Part shown: positions 1-7,610 of the stretch, in pieces
How the letters are laid out: each line of letters starts with the position of its first letter
How positions within the stretch are numbered: position 1 is the first letter of the stretch
From: Curtobacterium sp. VKM Ac-2922
GTDB lineage: Bacteria; Actinomycetota; Actinomycetes; Actinomycetales; Microbacteriaceae
NCBI RefSeq assembly: GCF_022815645.1
Contig: NZ_JALGRO010000006.1
Coordinates: 124,001-188,000 of the forward strand
Direction of reading: 5' to 3'
Length of the DNA stretch: 64,000 bases
The notes under the pieces: model-generated
The model's input: only the letters and a program-made list of their open reading frames with translations
Told to the model about the DNA's origin: nothing
Databases searched by the model: none
Position numbers and translations under genes: made by a program

Positions 1-8
1 CGGCACGG

Positions 9-473
9 ATGGGCGGCGACACCGCGGCCGTGCGGGCAGCGGTGTTGAGCGTGCTGCACTCCCGCGAGCAGCAGCACCTGGCCGAGATGGAACTGCGGCG
101 CGGCATCTTCGACCTCGCCGACCTGGGCGTGTCCGAACGCGACATCGCCCGACTGGCCGGCATCTCGCAACCCGAGGTCTCGCGGCGGCTGACCCGACGC
201 GGGCTGACGGCATCGCGTCCGTCGCCGCGCGAGGTGATCTCGCAGCGTCAGGCCGGCCTGATCGACTCGGACACCATGGTGCGGGAGCTCTCGACGATGG
301 TGATGACCCACCGCATCCCGGCCCGCGACTCCGGCTACGACAGCGCCGCGGCGCAGACCGGCACGGCGAAGGAACTGGCGGCGGCGTTCCAGGACGGGCT
401 GATCAGCGAGGGCGAGTACGAGACCGTGCGCAAGGCGATCGCCGGGCGGCTCGGCCGGACGCACACACGGTGA
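9..473 (+). CDS. HTH protein, probable antitoxin of a zeta-type toxin pair
   Basis: A 154-residue protein with one recognisable helix-turn-helix around residues 38-62 (SERDIARLAGISQPEVSRRL), preceded by a helical region and followed by a C-terminal segment ending GEYETVRKAIAG. The stop overlaps the GTG start of the downstream zeta-like kinase by 4 bp, so the two are translationally coupled. This order, a small DNA-binding protein before a toxin kinase, suggests an autoregulating antitoxin, as in PezAT-type systems. It is not an epsilon-type antitoxin by sequence. The start lies 9 bases from the window edge, so an upstream start cannot be excluded. Function is inferred from context; the HTH is seen directly. 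Confidence 0.7.
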   Translation: MGGDTAAVRAAVLSVLHSREQQHLAEMELRRGIFDLADLGVSERDIARLAGISQPEVSRRLTRRGLTASRPSPREVISQRQAGLIDSDTMVRELSTMVMTHRIPARDSGYDSAAAQTGTAKELAAAFQDGLISEGEYETVRKAIAGRLGRTHTR

Positions 474-507
474 ACACCGAGCCGGACGCACACACGGTGA
501 ACACCGA
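454..507 (+). repeat. Perfect 27-bp tandem duplication at the antitoxin/toxin junction
   Basis: Bases 454-480 and 481-507 are identical 27-mers. Each copy contains the GTGA in which the toxin start GTG and antitoxin stop TGA overlap, so the toxin has a second in-frame GTG at 497. The zeta protein therefore begins with a nine-residue duplication (NTEPDAHTV, then NTEPDA again). Confidence 0.95.
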
Positions 508-1348
508 ACCGGACGCACTCCGCACGAGCGCCGCCCCGGACGACCGAGCCCTGCGCGACCGCACCGCCGCAGACCTGGCGGCCTTCCTGCAGGCGGCGTG
601 CCTGGACGACCCGTGGACCGAGGACCCCGCCGGCAGCACCCGCCTGCGCTACGCCCCGGACGGCTTCCTGTACACGGCCGAACGGCTGAAGCTGCACGAG
701 ACGTTGCTCGCCGCACACACCGCACAGACGCCGGCACCGTCCGACGACGGCACCCTCGCGGTGGTCGTGACCGCCGGGCCTCCCGGCTCGGGCAAGACGA
801 CGGCGCTGTCCCGGATGCCCGAGCTCGACGCCTACCGGCACATCGACGCGGACGACTTCAAGGACGCACTGCTCGAACGCGCCTCAGCCGACGGACTGCT
901 CGACGCGTGGACGACGCGAGTGCTGGTCGACGGCGCCCCCGTCCGGCCGAGGGAGCTCGCCGCGTACGTGCACGCCGAGTCCACCGCCGTCGCCGACACC
1001 CTGCGCCGCCGGTCCTTGCGCGACGGCGAGAACGTCGTGGTGCACGGCACCCTGTCGAGCGTCGACTACCTGGACGACCTGCTGTCCGAACTCGACGACG
1101 CCGGGTACGACCGGCTGCGGATCGTCGACGTCGAGGTGCCGTTCGACGCGGCCCTCGAGCAGGCGACGGCCCGCTGGTGGCAGGTCCGGCGCACCGACGA
1201 CCCGCTGGGCGGCCGGTTCGTACCGGCCGCGGCCATCCGTCGCTACTACCCGGGCGCCGGGCAGTCGTTGTGCCGGTCGAACGTGTCCGAGCTCGAACGA
1301 CGGGCCGCCGACCTGGGCTGGGACGTCAGGGTCGAGCGGATCGGCTGA
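470..1348 (+). CDS. Zeta-type toxin / P-loop kinase
   Basis: A 292-residue protein of the zeta toxin family. A Walker A motif, GPPGSGKTTAL, sits near residues 103-113 with the lysine at 109. It is followed by the zeta-typical HIDADDFKD about 15 residues later and a downstream arginine/aspartate-rich segment (WWQVRRTDDPLGGRFVP). Zeta toxins phosphorylate UDP-N-acetylglucosamine or related nucleotide sugars and poison wall synthesis; substrate here is unknown. The GTG start overlaps the preceding HTH gene by 4 bp, and a second in-frame GTG at 497 comes from a 27-bp duplication. The 3' end overlaps the convergent EamA gene by 23 bp. Family assignment is fairly secure, toxin activity inferred. 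Confidence 0.82.
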   Translation: MNTEPDAHTVNTEPDALRTSAAPDDRALRDRTAADLAAFLQAACLDDPWTEDPAGSTRLRYAPDGFLYTAERLKLHETLLAAHTAQTPAPSDDGTLAVVVTAGPPGSGKTTALSRMPELDAYRHIDADDFKDALLERASADGLLDAWTTRVLVDGAPVRPRELAAYVHAESTAVADTLRRRSLRDGENVVVHGTLSSVDYLDDLLSELDDAGYDRLRIVDVEVPFDAALEQATARWWQVRRTDDPLGGRFVPAAAIRRYYPGAGQSLCRSNVSELERRAADLGWDVRVERIG

Positions 1349-2348
1349 CGGCCTGCGGCGTCTCCGGCGCGACCGAGGGCACATCGTCCGGAACACCAGC
1401 CGGAGCCGCTGCGGTGTCGGTCGCGACCACAGCCTGATCGACGGCGTCCCGCTCGACGACCCGACGCCGCCGGAGCAGCAGCACCCCGGAGGCCAGCGCG
1501 ATCCCGACCAGGATCACCACACCGCCCACGGGTTCGTTCCACCGCACCCGCTCCCCCAGCACCAGCACGCCCAGCACCACGCCGACCACGGGCGTCAGGT
1601 ACGTGACGGTCGAGGCGCGCGCCGCTCCCCAGGCCTGGACGAGTCCCGTGTTCCACATGTAGGCCAGCCCCGTGCCGACGCACCCGAGTCCCAGCATCGC
1701 GGCCACGATCCTCCAGTCCAGCTGCATCGGGGCGGTCGCCGTGACCGGCGCGACCAGCAGCATCAGCCCGGCGGCCAGCGTCAGCTGGACGGTGGTCAGG
1801 GTGACGGCGTCGTGGCCGCTGCCCGCGACGAACCGCCGCATGTAGGCCAGACCGAAGCCGTAGCAGGCGGTCATGCCGAGCAGCGCGAGCTGTGCCGGCA
1901 CCGTCGCCAGGACCGACGGGTCACCGATCAGGTCCCACGGGCCGACCAGGACGAGCACGCCCACGATCCCGATCAGCACCCCGGCGAGCTGCCGGCCACG
2001 CAGCCGTTCGGCAGGCAGCAGCAGTGGCATCGCCAGCAGCACCATGATCGGGGTGGTCGCGTTGTAGATGCTCGCCAGACCGCTCGGCACGCTCTGCTCC
2101 GCCCACGCGACGAGCGAGGACGGCACGGCGTTCAGGAACACCGCCAGCACGAGCAGGTGCCCCCACAGCGCCTTCGAGCGTGGCCAGCGACGACGGGTCG
2201 CCAGCAGGATCACCAGCAGGGTCAGCGCGCCGAGCAGGACCCGTCCGAGCGCGACCTGCTGCGGCGACAGGCCCTCGAGCCCGATCTTCATGAAGAGGAA
2301 GCTCGAGCCCCAGGTCAGCGCCACCAGGACGAACAGGATGCCGTTCAT
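1326..2348 (-). CDS. EamA/DMT-family membrane exporter
   Basis: A 340-residue integral membrane protein with about ten hydrophobic segments in two EamA repeats. It begins MNGILFVLVALTWGSSFLF, the classic first helix of drug/metabolite transporters. The second repeat ends near VVGVVLGVLVLGERVRWNEP, and a charged cytoplasmic tail of about 50 residues follows. ATG at 2348 is chosen because upstream in-frame Mets run into the divergent LysR gene and its operator. A perfect 9-bp inverted repeat in the shared 70-bp intergenic region suggests control by that LysR protein. The substrate (amino acid, metabolite or drug) cannot be told from sequence. Confidence 0.85.
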   Translation of the reverse strand: MNGILFVLVALTWGSSFLFMKIGLEGLSPQQVALGRVLLGALTLLVILLATRRRWPRSKALWGHLLVLAVFLNAVPSSLVAWAEQSVPSGLASIYNATTPIMVLLAMPLLLPAERLRGRQLAGVLIGIVGVLVLVGPWDLIGDPSVLATVPAQLALLGMTACYGFGLAYMRRFVAGSGHDAVTLTTVQLTLAAGLMLLVAPVTATAPMQLDWRIVAAMLGLGCVGTGLAYMWNTGLVQAWGAARASTVTYLTPVVGVVLGVLVLGERVRWNEPVGGVVILVGIALASGVLLLRRRRVVERDAVDQAVVATDTAAAPAGVPDDVPSVAPETPQAVSRSARP

Positions 2349-2373
2349 GCCGCTAGTGTCGAGCCATCGACCG

Positions 2374-2401
2374 GCATGAGGCAAACGCATCGGCCTCATG
2401 C
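2374..2401. promoter_or_regulatory. LysR-type operator between EamA and LysR genes
   Basis: GCATGAGGC (2374-2382) is mirrored exactly by GCCTCATGC (2393-2401) across a 10-nt spacer. A third partial copy, CATGAGG, lies at 2405-2411 just before the LysR start. Position in a divergent promoter region fits LysR autoregulation plus activation of the exporter. Dyad seen; role inferred. Confidence 0.65.
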
Positions 2402-2418
2402 GCCCATGAGGAGTACGC

Positions 2419-3267
2419 ATGTCCGTCACGATCGCACAGCTCCGGGCCCTGGTGACCACCGTCGACAGCGGCTCGTTCACCGCCGCCGCTCGGTCGCTCG
2501 GCGTCGGTCAGTCGGCCGTCTCGCACGCCGTCGCGGGGCTCGAGCGCGAGCTCGGCGGTCCCGTCCTGCAGCGCGGCACCGCCGCCGTCCCGACCCCGCT
2601 CGGCGACCGCCTGCTCGGTCACGCCCGCACCGCGATCGCCTCGGTCGACGCCCTGGAGGCCGTGGTCCGGCCCGGTACGGCGCGCGGCACCGTGCGTCTC
2701 GCCGCCGTCCCGACCGTGTGCCAGGGTCTGCTGCCGCGGCTGCGCGAGGTGTGGGCGGTGACCCTGCCCGACGTCGACGTGCAGGTCTACGAGGGCGACG
2801 ACGACGAGATGCCCGACTGGCTCGAAGCCGGCACCGTGGACGCCGCCGTGCTCGTCGACCCCGCGACGATGCCGCCCGGCGGCGTGGTCGTCGCCACCGA
2901 CGAGATGGCCGCCGTCGTGCGCCGAGACCACCCGCTCGCCGACGCCGCACCCCTGACACTCGACGACCTGCACGAGGACGGGCTGGTCGCCGGCGGTGGC
3001 GGGTGCGAGTACCAGATCCAGCGCATGCACGAGATCGCGGGGCAGCCGTTCCGGTACGCCCACCGGGTGCGGGAGATGAGCACGATGTTCGGCATGATCC
3101 AGCGGGGCGAGGGGGTGTCGATCGTGCCGACGCTCGGTCGGGTGATGCTGCCCGACGACCTGGTGATGGTGCCGACCGAGCCCCGGCTCGTGCGGACGCT
3201 GGTGCTGAGCGGGCCGTCCTCGCGGCCGTGGCACCCGCTGGCGAGGGCGCTCGTCGACGCGGTGTGA
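2419..3267 (+). CDS. LysR-family transcriptional regulator
   Basis: A 282-residue LysR protein. The N-terminal winged HTH covers residues 1-60, with the diagnostic GSFTAAARSLGVGQSAVSHA. A periplasmic-binding-like effector domain follows, with typical elements such as VRLAAVPTVCQGLLPRL and a late RGEGVSIVPTLG. It is divergent from the EamA exporter gene, the usual arrangement for a LysR regulator and its target transporter. An inverted repeat between the two is a likely binding site. A GAGGAG ribosome binding site precedes ATG 2419. The effector is unknown. Confidence 0.9.
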   Translation: MSVTIAQLRALVTTVDSGSFTAAARSLGVGQSAVSHAVAGLERELGGPVLQRGTAAVPTPLGDRLLGHARTAIASVDALEAVVRPGTARGTVRLAAVPTVCQGLLPRLREVWAVTLPDVDVQVYEGDDDEMPDWLEAGTVDAAVLVDPATMPPGGVVVATDEMAAVVRRDHPLADAAPLTLDDLHEDGLVAGGGGCEYQIQRMHEIAGQPFRYAHRVREMSTMFGMIQRGEGVSIVPTLGRVMLPDDLVMVPTEPRLVRTLVLSGPSSRPWHPLARALVDAV

Positions 3268-3270
3268 GGG

Positions 3271-3301
3271 GTTGCACTCACAAGTGCAACTGGCGTACCG
3301 T
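3271..3301 (+). promoter_or_regulatory. Promoter with embedded 8-bp dyad upstream of HTH/PIN pair
   Basis: GTTGCACT (3271-3278) and AGTGCAAC (3283-3290) form a perfect inverted repeat with a 4-nt loop. The left arm contains a -35-like TTGCAC (3272-3277), 18 nt from a -10-like TACCGT (3296-3301). A repressor binding this dyad would block the promoter, the usual autoregulation of antitoxin genes. Confidence 0.6.
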
Positions 3302-3330
3302 CGAGCCCAGCACACGAGAGCGGAGGCGCG

Positions 3331-3768
3331 ATGGAGACTGTGACGACCGAGCGTCGGCGGATTGCCGTGGACCAGGCGGTGCAGTCGTCTGCACAGGAGT
3401 TCGTGACGGCGTCGACCTCGCGACACATCGCCTCGATGCACGCCGTGTTCGACGATGACCGGACCGTGCAGCTGCCGAGCGCGCTCGTCGACGTCGTCAC
3501 ACAGGCCATCGAGGCACTGAGCACGGGCGCTGCGGTCACCGCGATGGCCTTGCCGCGCGAACTCTCGACCACTGTTGCGGCCGACCTGCTCGGTGTCTCA
3601 CGGCCGACACTGATGAAGATGATCGGTCGTGGGGAGATCTCCGCACACAAGGTCGGGTCGCACCACCGACTCGTCCGCGACGATGTCTTCGCGCTCCGTC
3701 GTGATCGCCAGATCGCACGGGCTGCCGCGACGCACGAGCTCTTGGTCGCCGGCGAGGCCTTCGACTGA
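3331..3768 (+). CDS. Excisionase-type HTH protein, probable antitoxin
   Basis: A 145-residue protein whose C-terminal half carries an excisionase/MerR-like HTH (TTVAADLLGVSRPTLMKMIG, then GEISAHKVGSHHRL) as in antitoxins paired with PIN toxins. The N-terminal half is helical and unlike known DNA-binding folds. A PIN-domain gene starts 27 bp downstream on the same strand. A dyad overlapping the likely promoter upstream fits autorepression. The pairing resembles VapBC-like modules in actinobacteria that use a helix-turn-helix antitoxin rather than an AbrB or RHH type. Antitoxin role is inferred from context. Confidence 0.75.
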   Translation: METVTTERRRIAVDQAVQSSAQEFVTASTSRHIASMHAVFDDDRTVQLPSALVDVVTQAIEALSTGAAVTAMALPRELSTTVAADLLGVSRPTLMKMIGRGEISAHKVGSHHRLVRDDVFALRRDRQIARAAATHELLVAGEAFD

Positions 3769-3795
3769 CCGGGGCGCGGACGGTACGCTCGATAT

Positions 3796-4380
3796 GTGAT
3801 GCATCAGCGTGTGTTCGTGGACGCGAACGTGCTGTGCAGCCGGACCCTCCGCGACTGGACCTGCCTGCTCCGAGCACGGGTCGACGGGCTCTTCCAGCTC
3901 CACACGACTGAAGACGTCCTCGCCGAGGTCCTGCACACGCTGCGTCGGCTCCACCCCGAACGCCCGGGTGGTGCGGTGACACGGCTGCGTGCAGCCGTCC
4001 TCGCGTCGATCGACGAACTGGTCGACGACTTCGACGCGACCGTGCCGTACGCGGGCAACGACCCCGATGACCGACACGTCCACGCGGCCGCCGTCGCCTG
4101 TCGCGCAGACGTCCTGCGCACACAGGACCGCGGCCTCGCTGCTGCCCCGCAGTCCCACTACCTGGTGTCCGGGTGCGACGCGTTCTTCACCCGCATCGAC
4201 GACATGGCTCCAGCCGCCGTTCGAGACGTGTGCCTGCAGCAGGTCGAGTACTGGGCAACGCGGACATCGCATCCGGCCGAGGCGCTGGTGGCAGCGCTCC
4301 ATGACGCCGGATGCCCGGTGTTCGCGAACCGCGTCCGCGCGCACCTCGCGGCGATCGGGAACGACGACCACCGGTGCTGA
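3796..4380 (+). CDS. PIN-domain protein, probable ribonuclease toxin
   Basis: A 194-residue protein beginning VFVDANVLCSRTL, the first acidic motif of PIN nucleases. A second conserved acidic cluster is NDPDDRHVHAAAVA near residues 90-105, and VLRTQDRGL follows, giving the usual Mg2+-binding aspartates. The C-terminal 60 residues are an extra helical region. GTG 3796 and ATG 3799 are both possible starts; a TACGCT hexamer at 3784-3789 sits 6 nt before the GTG, so the toxin may also have its own leaderless transcript. It follows the HTH antitoxin gene. RNase activity is known for the family, not shown here. Confidence 0.8.
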   Translation: MMHQRVFVDANVLCSRTLRDWTCLLRARVDGLFQLHTTEDVLAEVLHTLRRLHPERPGGAVTRLRAAVLASIDELVDDFDATVPYAGNDPDDRHVHAAAVACRADVLRTQDRGLAAAPQSHYLVSGCDAFFTRIDDMAPAAVRDVCLQQVEYWATRTSHPAEALVAALHDAGCPVFANRVRAHLAAIGNDDHRC

Positions 4381-4414
4381 CCCGGCGTGCAGGGGTCCTC
4401 GGCAGGATGGGGTG

Positions 4415-5227
4415 ATGGCCGAGACCTACGTGAAGACCTTCACCGACCCGAACGAGGCAGCTGCCGAAGCCGCCGGCCTGGAGTGGCTCGCCGAGGCCGA
4501 ACCGGACGGTGGCACCCGCATCGCCCGGGTGCTCGGACGACCGCGGCCGACCGTGCTCGAGCTGGAGTTCGTCTCCGACACCGCGCCGTCGACGGCCCAG
4601 GCGGAGCGCTTCGGCCGGTCCCTGGCGCACACCCACGCCGCCGGAGCCGCGCACTGGGGAGCCCCGTCGCCCGGGTTCCCGGCGGTCGGGTCGATGCGCG
4701 TCGGGCGGTCGCGGACGCCCTTCGTGCCCGCGGTCGACGCACCCGACACGTGGGGCGAGTTCTTCGCGGAGTACCGGATCCGCGACTTCGTGCAGCGCAT
4801 CGTCGACGCGGGCGGGTACGACGGCTCCGAGGCCGCGGTGTTCGAACGTGTCGCCGACCGACTGGAGGACGGCACGCTCGGCTCCCCGCAGCCCGCACTG
4901 GTCGGTGACGGCCCCGCGCGGCTGCACGGCGACCTGTGGGCGGGGAACGTGCTGTGGCCGCGCGATGCGTCCGAGCCGACCGGGGCGGTGCTGATCGACG
5001 CGACACCGCACGGTGGGCACGCCGAGACGGACCTGGCACTGCTGGCGCTGTTCGGACTGCCCCGGCTCGAGACCGTGCTGGCGGCGTACGACGCCGAGTC
5101 CCGGCTGGCGGCGGGGTGGCAGGAGCGCGTCGAGCTGCACCAGCTGGCGCCGCTGCTGCTGCACGTGCTGCTGTTCGGCGGGTCGTACACGGACGCGGCA
5201 CTCCGGGCAGCGCGCCGGTACGCCTGA
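4415..5227 (+). CDS. Fructosamine kinase family protein
   Basis: A 270-residue protein of the fructosamine-3-kinase/aminoglycoside phosphotransferase fold. It starts TYVKTFTDPNEAAAEAAGLEWL and carries the catalytic loop LHGDLWAGNVLW near residues 169-180, then a metal-binding region around IDATPHGGHAETDLALL. These enzymes phosphorylate ketosamines or ribulosamines on glycated proteins and small molecules, leading to deglycation. ATG 4415 follows CAGGAT (4403-4408) by 6 nt, a leaderless geometry. Its stop codon opens a dispersed repeat element. The specific substrate is not predictable. Confidence 0.85.
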   Translation: MAETYVKTFTDPNEAAAEAAGLEWLAEAEPDGGTRIARVLGRPRPTVLELEFVSDTAPSTAQAERFGRSLAHTHAAGAAHWGAPSPGFPAVGSMRVGRSRTPFVPAVDAPDTWGEFFAEYRIRDFVQRIVDAGGYDGSEAAVFERVADRLEDGTLGSPQPALVGDGPARLHGDLWAGNVLWPRDASEPTGAVLIDATPHGGHAETDLALLALFGLPRLETVLAAYDAESRLAAGWQERVELHQLAPLLLHVLLFGGSYTDAALRAARRYA

Positions 5228-5341
5228 CGGTCGCACGGTGCGAGGTTCGCTGGGCTCGCGCCGTGCGCGGTTGATCCCCGGTGCGAGGTTGATCGCCTGG
5301 TGCGAGGGAACAACCGCGCACCAGGCGGCCAAGGTCGCACG
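5225..5341. repeat. Dispersed GTGCGAGG element, copy A
   Basis: The 202-bp gap after the fructosamine kinase gene holds four GTGCG(A/C)GG units (5239, 5263, 5281, 5301) and a closing hairpin: CCTGGTGCG (5296-5304) pairs with CGCACCAGG (5317-5325). The element begins at the stop codon (TGACGGTCGCACGGTGCGAG). A second copy after the GT2-GtrA gene at 13427-13533 shares the order and the closing hairpin. Noncoding as far as I can see; it could also serve as a terminator. Confidence 0.7.
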
Positions 5342-5428
5342 AGACGGGTCGGGACCGCGCGCAGCTCCTTACCCGGCGCACAGGTGACGCATGGGGCCGT
5401 TCGGGGAACACCCCGGAGGCTCACTGCC

Positions 5429-7600
5429 ATGACCACGTACCCGATCCCCGTGACCGACCGTCGCGACCGTGCGCACCCGGGAGCGCCCACGCGTCGCCGA
5501 GCTGTCCCCCGGCTCTTCCTCGGCGAGCGCACCGACGCCCGCTGGCTCCGCCCGGCGTTCTGGCTGCTGCTCGTCGTCACCGCCGTCGTGTACTGCTGGG
5601 ACCTCAGCATGTCCGGGTACGCGAACAGCTTCTACGCCGCCGCCGTGCAGGCCGGCACGAAGTCGTGGGAGGCGTTCTTCTTCGGCTCGCTCGACTCGTC
5701 GAACTTCATCACGGTGGACAAGCCGCCCGCGTCGCTGTGGGTGATGGTGCTGTCCGCCCGGCTGTTCGGCTTCTCGAGCACCAGCCTGCTGCTGCCCCAG
5801 GCGCTGATGGCCGTCGGATCGGTCGCGCTGGTGTGGGGCACGGTCCGCCGCACCCTGGCCCGGCTCGGGTCGACGACCGCGAACGTCGGCGCCCTGCTCG
5901 CCGGGTTCGTCGTCGCAGCGACCCCGGCAGCGGCGCTGATGTTCCGCTTCGACAACCCGGACGCCCTGCTGGTCCTGCTGATGACCGCCGGCGCGTACTG
6001 CACGGTGCGGGCCCTCCCCCGCGGCAGCTGGCGGTGGATCGCCCTGGCCGGTGTCGCGCTCGGGTTCGCGTTCCTGACGAAGATGCTGCAGGGGCTGCTC
6101 GTCCTGCCGGCGTTCGGCCTGGTGTACCTCGTCGCCGCCCGCACCACCGTGCCGAAGCGCATCGTCGGGCTGCTGATCGCTGCCGGGTCGCTCGTCGTCG
6201 CAGCCGGCTGGTGGGTCGTCGCCGTGTGGCTGTGGCCCGCCGACGCCCGCCCGTACATCGGCGGTTCGACGAACAACACCGTGCTCGACCTGGTGTTCGG
6301 CTACAACGGCCTGGGCCGGATCTTCGGCGGCTCGGGCAACGGCGGCGGGGGCGGCGGCACGACCGGCGGCACCGCGGGTTCGTCCTTCGGCGGCAGCACC
6401 GGACTGAACCGCCTGTTCTCGTCCGAGATGGGCCTGGAGATCTCGTGGCTGCTGCCCGCGGCGTTGATCGCGCTCGTGCTCGGCCTGGTCGTCGTCGGAC
6501 GTCGTCACGTGGCCGATCCGGCACGCGCGGGTCTGGTGCTGTGGGGCGGTTGGCTGCTGGTCACCGGGCTGGTGTTCTCGTACATGTCCGGCACGATCCA
6601 CCCGTACTACACGGTCGCGCTCGTCCCGGCGATCGCCGGCCTGGTCGGCACCGGCGGCGCCCTGCTCTGGCGGGCCCGCACCCGGATGACCGGTCGCCTC
6701 GGTCTGGCCGCCATGGTGGGCAGCACGGCCTTCTGGGGCTGGTGCCTGCTCAACGAGAACCCGACGTGGCTGCCGTGGTTGCGCTGGGTGATGCTCGCCG
6801 GTGGCCTGCTGTCCGCCCTCGCGATCATCGTGGGGAGCATCCCGTCGCTCCGCAAGCTCGTGACCGTCGGCGTGCTGGCCGGAACGCTGTTCGGACTCAC
6901 CGGCACCACCGCCTACGCGTTCGCCACCACCACGGTGGCGCACTCCGGCTCGATCCCGAGCGTCGGTCCGTCGGGGTCCTCCGGTGGCGGGATGGGCGGC
7001 GGCATGCCGGGAGGCTCGGGTGGCCCCGGCGGATCGGCCGCCGGCACCGAGAACGACGGCTCCGACAGCGGCACCCAGCAGGGTCCCGGCGGCACGCCGC
7101 CGGACGGTAGGACCCCGCCCAGCGGGACCTCCGGCGAGATGCCGGGTGGCACCGACGGCGAGGCGCCCGGCACCGGGACCTCCGGGACGGAGTCGGGGAC
7201 GGGCCTCCCGTCCGGTGGTGGCGACCAGGCGACCGACGGTGGCGGCATGGGCGCTGGCAGCGCGACGACCTCGGCCGCGCTGACCAAGCTGCTCGCGCAG
7301 ACCGACACGACCTGGGCCGCCGCGGTGGACGGATCGCAGTCCGCCGCGCAGCTGGAGCTCGACAGCAACACCCCGGTGATGGCGATCGGTGGCTGGTCGA
7401 GCGACCCGACCCCGACGCTGGCCGAGTTCAAGGCGTACGTGGCCGAGGACAAGATCGCGTACTACATCGCCTCGGGCAACGGCGGCGGGATGGGTGGCGG
7501 GTCCTCCACGGCGTCGGCGATCAAGGAGTGGGTGGCCGCGAACTACTCGTCGACGACCGTCGGCGGCCAGACCGTCTACGACCTGACCGTCGCGAAGTAG
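5429..7600 (+). CDS. Family 39 glycosyltransferase (ArnT/YkcB-like)
   Basis: A 723-residue polytopic membrane protein. Early motifs GYANSFYAAAVQAGTKSW and VDKPPASLW mark GT39 mannosyl/arabinosyl-type transferases that use polyprenyl-phosphate sugars outside the membrane. About a dozen membrane helices are broken by a Gly-rich loop near residues 310-325. A roughly 100-residue Gly/Ser/Pro/Thr-rich linker (about 509-609) leads to a soluble C-terminal domain like that of YkcB-type proteins. ATG 5429 is chosen for GGAGG at 5415-5419. The stop codon TAG forms part of the TAGGCT -10 candidate of the next gene, a response regulator, suggesting the glycosyltransferase and two-component system act together. 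Acceptor unknown. Confidence 0.87.
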   Translation: MTTYPIPVTDRRDRAHPGAPTRRRAVPRLFLGERTDARWLRPAFWLLLVVTAVVYCWDLSMSGYANSFYAAAVQAGTKSWEAFFFGSLDSSNFITVDKPPASLWVMVLSARLFGFSSTSLLLPQALMAVGSVALVWGTVRRTLARLGSTTANVGALLAGFVVAATPAAALMFRFDNPDALLVLLMTAGAYCTVRALPRGSWRWIALAGVALGFAFLTKMLQGLLVLPAFGLVYLVAARTTVPKRIVGLLIAAGSLVVAAGWWVVAVWLWPADARPYIGGSTNNTVLDLVFGYNGLGRIFGGSGNGGGGGGTTGGTAGSSFGGSTGLNRLFSSEMGLEISWLLPAALIALVLGLVVVGRRHVADPARAGLVLWGGWLLVTGLVFSYMSGTIHPYYTVALVPAIAGLVGTGGALLWRARTRMTGRLGLAAMVGSTAFWGWCLLNENPTWLPWLRWVMLAGGLLSALAIIVGSIPSLRKLVTVGVLAGTLFGLTGTTAYAFATTTVAHSGSIPSVGPSGSSGGGMGGGMPGGSGGPGGSAAGTENDGSDSGTQQGPGGTPPDGRTPPSGTSGEMPGGTDGEAPGTGTSGTESGTGLPSGGGDQATDGGGMGAGSATTSAALTKLLAQTDTTWAAAVDGSQSAAQLELDSNTPVMAIGGWSSDPTPTLAEFKAYVAEDKIAYYIASGNGGGMGGGSSTASAIKEWVAANYSSTTVGGQTVYDLTVAK

Positions 7601-7603
7601 GCT
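7598..7603 (+). promoter_or_regulatory. -10 element for leaderless response regulator
   Basis: TAGGCT overlaps the glycosyltransferase stop codon and ends 7 nt before ATG 7611, so a transcript would start at or beside the AUG. Confidence 0.5.
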
Positions 7604-7610
7604 CGGCGCG

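Noticed and set aside
1812-3458. Long open frame (548 codons) on the plus strand across the EamA and LysR genes
   Set aside because: It is the antisense or out-of-frame shadow of two well-supported genes, with Arg/Ala-rich nonsense composition typical of GC-rich alternative frames.
5225-5341. CRISPR-like array
   Set aside because: Units are short, unevenly spaced and without unique spacers of constant length; a hairpin-ended intergenic repeat fits better.
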